Source of the DNA: Bacteroides sp.
GTDB taxonomy: Bacteria; Bacteroidota; Bacteroidia; Bacteroidales; P3
DNA length: 64,000 bases
NCBI GenBank assembly: GCA_023662825.1
Contig: JAMPIH010000012.1
Span: 1-64,000, forward strand
Direction of reading: 5' to 3'
Shown piece after piece: positions 53,191-60,967 of the stretch. The notes beneath the pieces are model-generated. The model had not been told where the DNA came from, searched no databases, and saw only the letters and a program-made list of their open reading frames with translations. The translations under genes were made by a program, and so were the position numbers. The stretch's first letter is position 1. Every line of letters starts with the position of its first letter.

Positions 53191-53625
53191 ATGCGCGCAC
53201 GGTTTTCTTTCGTTCCCATACTGATTGCTTCCGGCCTCTGCCTGGTTTCCTGCGGACATCAGATAAGTCACGGAAACATTCCCGACACCTCCGTGAACTT
53301 TACCGTACGCCCGTACGATTTAGACAACACCCTGCTGCCCGTGGGAAGTTTCAAGTACTTCTCCTACGGCTACAGCGGCGTGGTCGTCTATCATATCGGC
53401 GACATGGAAGAAGAATACGTGGCTTTCGAACAGGCCTGCCCCTTGGATTGGGAATCGGGCTGCTACGTGCAGTACGACAGGAACAAGGACCGCTTGGTGG
53501 GCAAGGACTGCAAGGGCGAATACAGCAGTTACAGCGGCTTCGGAAGCGGCATCGTGTCCAGCTACGCCCTGCGCAAATACCACATCACCTATATGTCCAA
53601 CGGCAACTTTCAGGTTTCGAACTAA
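53191..53625 (+). CDS. Rieske-like lipoprotein without histidine ligands
   Basis: 144 residues from ATG 53191, with lipobox CLVSC (Cys about 21). The second half reads GYSGVVVYHIGDMEEEYVAF, ACPLDWESGCYVQYDRNK, KDCKGEYSSYSGFGSGIVSS and LRKYHITYM, the strand order of Rieske-like lipoproteins in Bacteroidales (CP, then CxxC, then G.G, then LRKY). The CxH and CxxH ligand pairs of true Rieske domains are absent, so a 2Fe-2S cluster is unlikely. A start at 53173 would precede the -7 box and is rejected. Followed 24 bp later by another envelope gene. Confidence 0.7.
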   Translation: MRARFSFVPILIASGLCLVSCGHQISHGNIPDTSVNFTVRPYDLDNTLLPVGSFKYFSYGYSGVVVYHIGDMEEEYVAFEQACPLDWESGCYVQYDRNKDRLVGKDCKGEYSSYSGFGSGIVSSYALRKYHITYMSNGNFQVSN

Positions 53626-53649
53626 ACAACCACTCAACACCGCATAAAC

Positions 53650-54384
53650 ATGAAAACAAAAATTTTGTTCGCGCTTGCATTCGCCCTCTGCGCATGCTTC
53701 GCCGCCCAAGGGCAGAAAAAGATCACCATGGGAGACCTGACCAAGAAACAGCAGGACAGCATCCTCTTCGCGTTCCCCTACTGCACCAAGGGCACCGTTT
53801 ACTTCAAGAACGGAAGCGTTTACAACGGTAAGCTCAACTACAACCACTACGAGCCCCAGGTGCTCTTCCGCAACGACAAGCCCGAAAGCCCCGAAGACAC
53901 CCTGCGCCGCCTCGACAACCTGGCCGACGTGCTGATGATCCAGATCGGCGACCGCCAGTTCGTACCCGTGCTCTCCGGCCTGGGCGAGATTATCCTCAAC
54001 AACAAGGTGAGCCTGATCCTTTCGCGCAAGGTCAACATCGAGGAAAAGAAAACGGGCGCCTACGGCACGGGCGGCTCCACTTCCTCCATCCGCGCCGTAT
54101 CGGGCTTCAGCAGCAACAACGGCACGTCCTCCGGCTCCTACAGCGGCCAGACCACCTTTACCAACGTAAACTACGACTTTGCCGCCAACTCCGAGCTGAG
54201 CATCGACGACCGCCTTTTCCTGATGAAAGACGGGAAAGTGACCCCGCTCACCAAGAAAAGCCTGCTCAAGCATTTTCCGGCGGCGGCCAATTACATCAAC
54301 CGCTACATCGAAGAACAGAAGCCCGATTTGGACAACGTGGACCAGATGCGGAACTTCGTGAATTTGATTTACGCCAACTTTTAA
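53650..54384 (+). CDS. Secreted protein of unknown function (244 aa)
   Basis: A signal peptide (about 1-20, ending FAAQG) is followed by ITMGDLTKKQQDSILFAFPY, YNGKLNYNHYEPQVLFRND and IQIGDRQFVPVLSGLGEIIL. A Gly/Ser/Thr-rich region (GAYGTGGSTSSIRAVSGFSS) lies near 138-170 and a helical C-terminus (LTKKSLLKHFPAAANYINRY) ends NLIYANF. No family recognised. It lies between the lipoprotein and the T9SS operon; the operon's promoter sits over its last codons, so it may belong to the same neighbourhood only by position. Confidence 0.75.
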   Translation: MKTKILFALAFALCACFAAQGQKKITMGDLTKKQQDSILFAFPYCTKGTVYFKNGSVYNGKLNYNHYEPQVLFRNDKPESPEDTLRRLDNLADVLMIQIGDRQFVPVLSGLGEIILNNKVSLILSRKVNIEEKKTGAYGTGGSTSSIRAVSGFSSNNGTSSGSYSGQTTFTNVNYDFAANSELSIDDRLFLMKDGKVTPLTKKSLLKHFPAAANYINRYIEEQKPDLDNVDQMRNFVNLIYANF

Positions 54385-54393
54385 TTACCTTTG
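54364..54393 (+). promoter_or_regulatory. Promoter of the porP-gldKLMN operon
   Basis: TTG (54364-54366), 19 bp and TACCTTTG (54386-54393) match the consensus; the -33 part lies inside the stop region of the previous gene. Downstream, AAATGCA (54401-54407) and TGCATTT (54416-54422) form a small leader hairpin. Confidence 0.75.
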
Positions 54394-54446
54394 CCAGTTA
54401 AAATGCATGATTTTGTGCATTTCCAGCAAGAGGATTTAAAGCATAT

Positions 54447-55481
54447 ATGCCAGTAAAACAGGTAGATAGGAATCGTTTTGCCGTTATCAACCTTATCGGC
54501 TCCAAGTTGTTGAAAACTTTTTGCCGGAATCGGATACGGGTGGCCTGTCTGCTTGCAGGCGTCTTGTGCGGCGGTTCTCTTTCTGCCCAGCAGGAAGGCA
54601 ACCAGCTCACGCAGTTCATGCTCAACACCTACGCGTACAACGCAGGCTATGCGGGTCTGTCGAACGGCATAGCCGTTTCGGCCCTGCACCGCCAGCAATG
54701 GTTAGGCATGGGGCGGGGCGGCAGCGGCCAAAAGGGTGTTGCCCCGAATTCCACGATCCTGCTGGCCGATATGCCTTTAAAGATACTTAAAGGCGGGGTG
54801 GGTTTGGAAGTGGCCTCGTTCAACGCGGCTTATTTCAAGGATATCCACGTAAAGATCGGGTATTCGTACCACCTGCAGACCTCGTTCGGAACCATCGGCA
54901 TGGGCGTGCGCGCCCAGTTGGAATCGAAAGGCCTCGATTTCAGCAAGTTCGATCCCGAAAACGCTTCCGACCGTATCCTTACCGGAAAACAGAAGGAAAA
55001 CGGCATGTACGGTGACGTGAGCGTGGGGTTCTACCTTTTGGGAAACGCCAACTACTTCGTGGGCATCGCGGCCAACAACCTCGTGGCCCACAAAAGTGAA
55101 AAGATAAGCTTCCGTCCGTCGCGCCACATCGCGGTAAACGGGGGTTATTCGTTCAGTTTCAGTTCGCTGCCGAAAGTGGAATTCACCCCTACGGCATACC
55201 TTGAAACGGACTTCACGACGGTAAGTTGGAGTTTGGCCGTGATGGGAACGTTCAACAAACGCTTTTGGGCGGGGCTTTCCTATCGGTTTCAGGACGCCGT
55301 TTCCATTTTGGCGGGCATAAACATCGCCAAACTGCAGATCGGGGCGTCTTACGACATCACGGCATCCCGGTTCATCAAGGCCTCCACCATCGGCGGGGCC
55401 TTTGAGATTTCCGTGAAGTACTGCTTCGGCCTGGAAGGCGAAAAGGTGAACACGGAATACAAGAACGCGAGATACCTGTAA
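54447..55481 (+). CDS. porP: PorP/SprF-family T9SS outer-membrane protein
   Basis: 344 residues as drawn. The signal peptide is VACLLAGVLCGGSLSAQ, so a GTG at 54540 would give a more ordinary start; the ATG at 54447 adds 31 residues. The mature part is a beta-barrel of the PorP/SprF type: QEGNQLTQFMLNTYAYNAGY near 49, then ALHRQQWLGMG, LPKVEFTPTAYLETDF and the end VKYCFGLEG. PorP is an outer-membrane partner of the PorK/N ring. It stands in the canonical porP-gldK-gldL-gldM-gldN order. Confidence 0.92.
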   Translation: MPVKQVDRNRFAVINLIGSKLLKTFCRNRIRVACLLAGVLCGGSLSAQQEGNQLTQFMLNTYAYNAGYAGLSNGIAVSALHRQQWLGMGRGGSGQKGVAPNSTILLADMPLKILKGGVGLEVASFNAAYFKDIHVKIGYSYHLQTSFGTIGMGVRAQLESKGLDFSKFDPENASDRILTGKQKENGMYGDVSVGFYLLGNANYFVGIAANNLVAHKSEKISFRPSRHIAVNGGYSFSFSSLPKVEFTPTAYLETDFTTVSWSLAVMGTFNKRFWAGLSYRFQDAVSILAGINIAKLQIGASYDITASRFIKASTIGGAFEISVKYCFGLEGEKVNTEYKNARYL

Positions 55482-55520
55482 GGGTCTTGCATAAAACGAA
55501 AAACATTAACCATACATACA

Positions 55521-56897
55521 ATGAGAAGAGTAGCGAATCTATGGGATGTTCGGAATTTGACCGTAGCCGTTTTTGCGGCTATCCTCCTGTGGGGATGCAG
55601 CAATGCGGGCAGCGGTGAACTGGTCGGGGTTGCCGGACGTAAGTCGCCCGGTACACAGGTTCCGTTCGGAATGGTATACGTTCCCGGCGGCAGTTTCGTC
55701 TGGGGTGCGGGCGGTTTCGACCCCTCCTACCAGATGCTCAATATCCGTACGGTAACCATCAGCGATTTTTTCATGGATGAAACGGAAATCACCAACAACG
55801 AGTACCGTCAGTTTGTGGAATACGTAAAGGAATACCACACCCGTCGATTATTGGCCGAAAACGGCATCGAAGGCTTCCAGATTGAAAACGAAGACGAAGA
55901 CGCCGAACCGGAAATCAACTGGAAGACCAAGATCAAGCGTACGCCCGAAGTGGAAGAAGCCCTGGCGGACCTCTATCTGCCCGTTGAGGAACGCTTCGCC
56001 CACCGCAAGGAAATCGATGTGCGCAAGCTCAACTACGAATACTGGTCGTACGACTTCTACTCCGCCTCGCGCAAGTCGTGGAATCAGGACGAAAACGAAA
56101 TGCCCGACGACGGCGTTTACTACGGTTCGTTCGTGAGCCGCCCGCAGTCGATGCGTTCGCGCCAGCAGTTCATGCAGAAGCACGTGGTGAACGTGTATCC
56201 CGACACGCTCTGCTGGATCTTCGACTGGTCGTATTCGTACAACGACCCCATGGTTGCCGGCTACTTCTCAAGCCCTCTGTATGACAACTATCCCGTGGTA
56301 GGCGTTAACTGGAAACAGGCCGAAGCCTTCTGCAAATGGCGCAGCAAGATCTACAACGACGCCATGATGGCCAAGGGCTATCCCGAAACCCAGGAATTCC
56401 GCCTGCCCACCGAAGCCCAGTGGGAATATGCCGCCCGCGGCGGCCTCGACGCCAGCCCCTACCCCTGGGGCGGCAACTATGCCCGCAACATCAACGGCTG
56501 TCTGTTGGGTAACTTCAAGCCCGGACGCGGCGACTACTCCGCCGACGGTTCGCTCTATCCCTGCATCGTGGGGCACTACTCACCCAACGACTACGGCCTG
56601 TACGACATGATGGGCAACGTGTCCGAGTGGTGTATCGACGCCTACGACGAATCGATCGCCAACAACCACGACTTCAACCCCGTCTTTACCTACGATGCCA
56701 AGCCCGAAGACGGCGTGGGGCTGAAACGCAAGGTTGTGCGCGGCGGTTCGTTCAAGGATTTCGCCGACATCTGCAAGGTTTACTACCGTTCGTTCGAATA
56801 CCAGGACACCTGCAAGTCGTACGTGGGCTTCCGCTGCATCCAGCCCCTGTTGGCCAGCGGCATGCTGACCGGCGGCAGCGGTTCCAACGTCTATTAA
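55521..56897 (+). CDS. gldK: T9SS lipoprotein ring component GldK/PorK
   Basis: 458 residues with lipobox LLWGC (Cys26). The rest is an FGE-sulfatase (formylglycine-generating enzyme-like) domain: FGMVYVPGGSFVWGAGGFDP, DETEITNNEYRQFV, PVVGVNWKQAEAFCKWR, LPTEAQWEYAARGG and MMGNVSEWCIDAY, ending SYVGFRCIQP. GldK forms the periplasmic outer-membrane-associated ring with GldN. It follows porP after 39 bp. Confidence 0.96.
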   Translation: MRRVANLWDVRNLTVAVFAAILLWGCSNAGSGELVGVAGRKSPGTQVPFGMVYVPGGSFVWGAGGFDPSYQMLNIRTVTISDFFMDETEITNNEYRQFVEYVKEYHTRRLLAENGIEGFQIENEDEDAEPEINWKTKIKRTPEVEEALADLYLPVEERFAHRKEIDVRKLNYEYWSYDFYSASRKSWNQDENEMPDDGVYYGSFVSRPQSMRSRQQFMQKHVVNVYPDTLCWIFDWSYSYNDPMVAGYFSSPLYDNYPVVGVNWKQAEAFCKWRSKIYNDAMMAKGYPETQEFRLPTEAQWEYAARGGLDASPYPWGGNYARNINGCLLGNFKPGRGDYSADGSLYPCIVGHYSPNDYGLYDMMGNVSEWCIDAYDESIANNHDFNPVFTYDAKPEDGVGLKRKVVRGGSFKDFADICKVYYRSFEYQDTCKSYVGFRCIQPLLASGMLTGGSGSNVY

Positions 56898-56949
56898 CAG
56901 AAAGCCTCAATCATTTTAAAACATCCAATCTCAAAACCTAAGAATAGAA

Positions 56950-57690
56950 ATGGCAAGTTTCGCAGACAAACCCGCGTTTAAAAAGTTCATGAGCAACCTT
57001 TACGGTTGGGGTGCGGCTATCGTTATCGTAGGTGCGCTTTTCAAGATCAACCACTACCCCGGCGCCAACCTGATGCTTATCGTGGGTATGAGTATCGAAG
57101 CCATCATCTTTATTTTCTCCACGCTCGAGAAACAGCACGCCGAATTCGAATGGGACCGCGTTTACCCCGCCCTGCGCAACAAACCCGACGGTTCTCCCCT
57201 GTATGCCGACGGCGAGGCTCCCATCTACAGCGGTGTGGGCGGCACGGGCATGGGATCGGGCTCGGATAATGTGCTGGCCGACAAACTGCAGGAAATGCTG
57301 GAAAAGGCCAACGTAACCCCCGAAGTGTTCGACCGTTTGAGCAGCGGATTGGAAAAACTCACCGAAACCACCACCAGCCTCAGCAACCTTACCAGCGTGG
57401 TCAGCATCAACAAGACCTACGCCGACGAAATGGCGCAGATGACCGCCAACCTCAACCAGTTGAACCAGTTCTACGTGAACCAGCTGCAGGTTTCCAAGGC
57501 GCAGACCGAAGCCGGCGTGAAGTTGCAGGAAGACGTGAACAAGATCATGGAAACTTTGAGCAGTTCGCTCGAAAGCTCGCAGAAATACCGTCAGGAAATC
57601 GACGACCTCTCGCAAAAGGTCGCGACCTTGAACAAGATGTACGGCCAGATGCTCTCGGCCATGCAGATGGCTCAAACGGGCAAGAATTAA
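56950..57690 (+). CDS. gldL: T9SS inner-membrane motor protein GldL/PorL
   Basis: 246 residues. Two membrane helices (about 18-33 and 40-58) flank the conserved FKINHYPGANLML loop. Lys32 and Glu50 sit in the helices where the proton-channel Lys and Glu of GldL are known. The long cytoplasmic tail is helical. With GldM it forms the proton-driven rotary motor of the T9SS. It starts 52 bp after gldK. Confidence 0.96.
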   Translation: MASFADKPAFKKFMSNLYGWGAAIVIVGALFKINHYPGANLMLIVGMSIEAIIFIFSTLEKQHAEFEWDRVYPALRNKPDGSPLYADGEAPIYSGVGGTGMGSGSDNVLADKLQEMLEKANVTPEVFDRLSSGLEKLTETTTSLSNLTSVVSINKTYADEMAQMTANLNQLNQFYVNQLQVSKAQTEAGVKLQEDVNKIMETLSSSLESSQKYRQEIDDLSQKVATLNKMYGQMLSAMQMAQTGKN

Positions 57691-57732
57691 TTCCGCGACT
57701 TTTAAGAACACTCAAAAACCAGTTTTTCCACC

Positions 57733-59304
57733 ATGTCAGGAGCAAAAGAGACGCCAAGGCAAAAGATGATCGGGATGATGTACCTCGTGTACACCGCCCT
57801 GCTGGCATTGAACGTGTCGGTGGCCGTATTGGATTCGTTCCTTACGATCAACGAGGCTTTGGAAATAACCAACAAGAACTATTCCCAGAAGAACGAAGAC
57901 CTTTACCAGCGTTTTATCGCCGCCTATACCGTAAACGAGGCCAAGGTGGGCAAACACTGGGAAAAGGCGAAACGGGTAAAGGAAAAGACCAAGGAGTTCT
58001 ACGACTATATCGAGAACATGAAGGTGGAACTGATTGCCTTTACCGAACAGATTCCTTTCGAAGAGGCCAAGGAACTCAACCCCCGCAACATCAGCCGCCA
58101 AGACAACTACGACGATCCTACGCGCTTCTTTCTCGGCGTGGATGAGTTCGCCAAAAACGGCAAGGCGTACGAACTTCATGCAAAGATGCACGAGTACCGC
58201 GACTTCCTGATAAGCCAAATCGAGGAACGCGACCGTGAGTCCATTCCCTTGCGTTCGCTGCACGTTTCGGGAACCAAGTACCATAATGCCAACGGCGAGG
58301 AACAAAGTTGGGAAGTTTTCCACTTCTCGCACACGATTATCGTGGCCGACCTGGCCTTGCTCAACAAGATTCAGAACGACGTACTGAACGCCGAGAACGA
58401 CATCGTGTCTTACCTATACTCCTCCATCAGCGACGAAGACTTTAAGTTCGACACCATTTCGGCACGCGTGGTTCCCGTATCGAATAGCGTGATCGTGGGT
58501 TCCAGCTACGAAGCCAGCATTTTCGTGGCCGCGTTCGACTCCAAGGCCAAGATCACCGCCACCATCGAGGGACGGGAATACGAAGGGGTCGGCGGTTCCA
58601 TACTTTACAAGGCTACCGCCAACAGCGTGGGCAAACGCAAGGTAAACGGAACCATCCATGTACCGGCATCCTTCGGGGTAAAGTCCTATCCTTTCCAATT
58701 CGAGTACGACGTGCGCGAATCCACCGCCACCGTGAGTGCCGACAAGATGAACGTGTTCTACGTGGGCGTGGACAACCCCGTTTCGGCACTTGCCGGAGGC
58801 ATCACCGACGGAAACACCCGCGTGACCATTACCAACGGTACGATAAACAAGGTTAAACCCGGCGAATACGTGGTTCGCGTAAACAAGCCCGGTGTGGACG
58901 CCACCGTGAACGTATATGCCACCGAGGGCGGCAAGGAAACCCTGATGGGCAGCAAGACTTTCCGCGTGAAGCGCGTGCCCGATCCCGTGGCCCGCATCAA
59001 CGGTCAGGACGAGGGCGTGAAGCGTATCGACAAGAACACGCTGGCCAATGCCGGCGGTCTGTTGGTATCGATGAAGGACTTCGAATTCGAATTGAACCTT
59101 AAGATCGCTGCGTTCAACGTGCAGGTGTCGAGAGACGGCGAGCTGTCGCCCATGATGAATTCCAACGGCAACAAGTTCACCCAAGGGATGATCGACAACT
59201 TCAAGCGCTGCAAGCGCGGCGACAAGGTATTCATCACCGATATCTACGCCGCCATGCCGGAAGGCAACCGTATGTTGGGTGATATGATTTTAACCATTAA
59301 ATAG
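57733..59304 (+). CDS. gldM: T9SS motor shaft protein GldM/PorM
   Basis: 523 residues. One N-terminal membrane helix (about 13-33, MIGMMYLVYTALLALNVSVA) is followed by the helical and beta domains of the periplasmic shaft, including TISARVVPVSNSVIVGSSYE and GSILYKATANSVGKRKVNG. GldM couples the GldL motor to the GldK/N ring. It follows gldL by 42 bp. Confidence 0.96.
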   Translation: MSGAKETPRQKMIGMMYLVYTALLALNVSVAVLDSFLTINEALEITNKNYSQKNEDLYQRFIAAYTVNEAKVGKHWEKAKRVKEKTKEFYDYIENMKVELIAFTEQIPFEEAKELNPRNISRQDNYDDPTRFFLGVDEFAKNGKAYELHAKMHEYRDFLISQIEERDRESIPLRSLHVSGTKYHNANGEEQSWEVFHFSHTIIVADLALLNKIQNDVLNAENDIVSYLYSSISDEDFKFDTISARVVPVSNSVIVGSSYEASIFVAAFDSKAKITATIEGREYEGVGGSILYKATANSVGKRKVNGTIHVPASFGVKSYPFQFEYDVRESTATVSADKMNVFYVGVDNPVSALAGGITDGNTRVTITNGTINKVKPGEYVVRVNKPGVDATVNVYATEGGKETLMGSKTFRVKRVPDPVARINGQDEGVKRIDKNTLANAGGLLVSMKDFEFELNLKIAAFNVQVSRDGELSPMMNSNGNKFTQGMIDNFKRCKRGDKVFITDIYAAMPEGNRMLGDMILTIK

Positions 59305-59339
59305 CATATTCTCTTCCCAAGAGAAAAAAATAAACGATT

Positions 59340-60200
59340 ATGAAACGATTTGCCCTTTCCGTTTTGATGCTCGCTTTGGCCGCCGTTTCCACCGGTTCGC
59401 TCAAGGCGCAGGTTTTGGAAGACACTCCTCCCTTGGACAACTTCTTTATCAAGGAGAACACCGCCGACCGTTTGCCGCGCGAATACGTCTATGTACGCGA
59501 AGCCGACGTGTATATCAAATGGCGTGTATGGCGCATGGTGGATTTCCGCATGAAGATGAACCAGTACCTGTACTATCCCATCTCGCCGGTTCAAGACCGT
59601 ATCAGCCTGATGAGCCTGATCATGAAGGGTATGGAAGACGGCAGCATCGTGGCTTACGACGCCCTTACCGACGACTTCCGCAAACAGCTTACCTACGAGG
59701 AATTCATCCGTCAGAACACGCAGATTTCCGAACTGCAGAAAGAAGACCTGGACAATCCCGGCCAGTTCATCACCTCGATGGATACCTCCTCTTTCCAGAT
59801 TCACAACGTAAAGATGATCCGTCTTAAGGAAGACTGGTTTATCGACAAGCAGCGCTCGAAACGCGACATCCGCGTGCTGGGCATCGCGCCGGTAATCCAG
59901 GTGTTCGACGAGGAAAGCGGTCAGTTCAAGGGAAACCAGACCTTGTTCTGGCTCTACTATCCCTCGGTTCGTCCGCTCTTTGCCAAGACCGAGTCCTTTA
60001 ACCGCCACAACAGCGCTATGCGCAGGTCGTACGATGACGTATTCGCCTGGGACCGCTGGTTCCAGAGTTACATCACCAAGATCGACAACCAGCAGGACCG
60101 TCAGATCCAGCAATACGCGCAGGGCGCCAACATCATGAGGGAAGCCGAACGCATCGAGGAAAAGCTCTTCGAAATAGAGCACGACCTCTGGGAATATTAA
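59340..60200 (+). CDS. gldN: T9SS ring component GldN/PorN
   Basis: 286 residues with a signal peptide (1-24, ending SLKAQ). The mature part has REYVYVREADVYIKWRVWRM, YYPISPVQDRISLMSLIMKG, and FSIHNVKMIRLKEDWFIDK-type segments typical of GldN. It forms the periplasmic ring with GldK. It is the last gene of the operon and ends 14 bp before a strong terminator. Confidence 0.96.
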   Translation: MKRFALSVLMLALAAVSTGSLKAQVLEDTPPLDNFFIKENTADRLPREYVYVREADVYIKWRVWRMVDFRMKMNQYLYYPISPVQDRISLMSLIMKGMEDGSIVAYDALTDDFRKQLTYEEFIRQNTQISELQKEDLDNPGQFITSMDTSSFQIHNVKMIRLKEDWFIDKQRSKRDIRVLGIAPVIQVFDEESGQFKGNQTLFWLYYPSVRPLFAKTESFNRHNSAMRRSYDDVFAWDRWFQSYITKIDNQQDRQIQQYAQGANIMREAERIEEKLFEIEHDLWEY

Positions 60201-60213
60201 TCGTTGCCGACAC

Positions 60214-60255
60214 AAACGAAAAAAGGGAAGCTGCACGGCTTCCCTTTTTTCGTTT
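60214..60255. terminator. Bidirectional terminator after gldN
   Basis: A perfect 18-bp stem (AAACGAAAAAAGGGAAGC, 60214-60231, and its complement 60238-60255) with a 6-base loop and A/T tracts on both sides. The minus-strand gene at 60254 stops within it. Confidence 0.95.
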
Positions 60256-60967
60256 ACAGATTCACCTCCTGCCTTTCGGCCAAGCCCGTGGTATCCTTGT
60301 ATTCCCCGGTGGCAAGCAATAGTTTTATTGAATTGATAATTTCCAGCAATGGCCGACCAACAGACCGTTCTATATATTGCTGCCTATAGAAAACTTCCGT
60401 TATATGCGCTACACCATCATTTTTTATCCGCCTATTGGGAAATGAGGATATAACAAGACTCACCCCCTCACGCTCACCATGTTTGTCAAACGTTGATGTC
60501 CTTGCATTATGGTTGCTTACCCTAATGGTAAGATTATTTCCATTAGGTAAAACGAATGAGCCATATTGACTCGCCTCATGTCGCTTTAATTGTAATGCCC
60601 TCGCCAAATTTGTTATAAAACCATGTGTTCTATTGGGCAATTTCATATACAGCAAATAAAGGCAATCAAGATTTTTCGTTACCTTTGCTATCGTTTCCAT
60701 CGGTGAGGCAGCGATCTTTTGGATACCGACGGGAATCTGAGGAATATCCGGAACGACAGTGGCCTGGTTGGTAGATACGTTGCCGTCCGCCATCGTCGCG
60801 GTTTTGGATATTCCCGCTTTTTTAGCGGAAGCAGGCGGGATAGCGACCTTTTCGGTGCCTGTATCCGCGCAAGTGTTACCCGAAACGACAGTGGCATTCT
60901 TAGTAGATACGCTATCGTTCGCTATCGTCGCGGTTTTGGGTAACACTTTTCTTTTTTCATTCCCCAT
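60254..60967 (-). CDS. Repeat-containing protein with phage/plasmid-type C-terminal domain
   Basis: 237 residues with no signal peptide. Residues 8-75 contain 1.5 copies of a 44-residue unit (TATIANDSVSTKNATVV, then TATMADGNVSTNQATVV), repeated in the DNA every 132 bp. From residue 95 there is a compact domain: LARALQLKRHEASQYGSFVL, LTIRVSNHNARTSTFDKHGE, SLVISSFPNRRIKNDGVAH and DTTGLAERQE at the end. I remember similar segments at the tail of large polyvalent phage/plasmid proteins, but that is memory, not a search. The start overlaps the stop of the barrel gene by 11 bp, so it is translated from the same mRNA. Confidence 0.7.
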   Translation of the reverse strand: MGNEKRKVLPKTATIANDSVSTKNATVVSGNTCADTGTEKVAIPPASAKKAGISKTATMADGNVSTNQATVVPDIPQIPVGIQKIAASPMETIAKVTKNLDCLYLLYMKLPNRTHGFITNLARALQLKRHEASQYGSFVLPNGNNLTIRVSNHNARTSTFDKHGEREGVSLVISSFPNRRIKNDGVAHITEVFYRQQYIERSVGRPLLEIINSIKLLLATGEYKDTTGLAERQEVNL

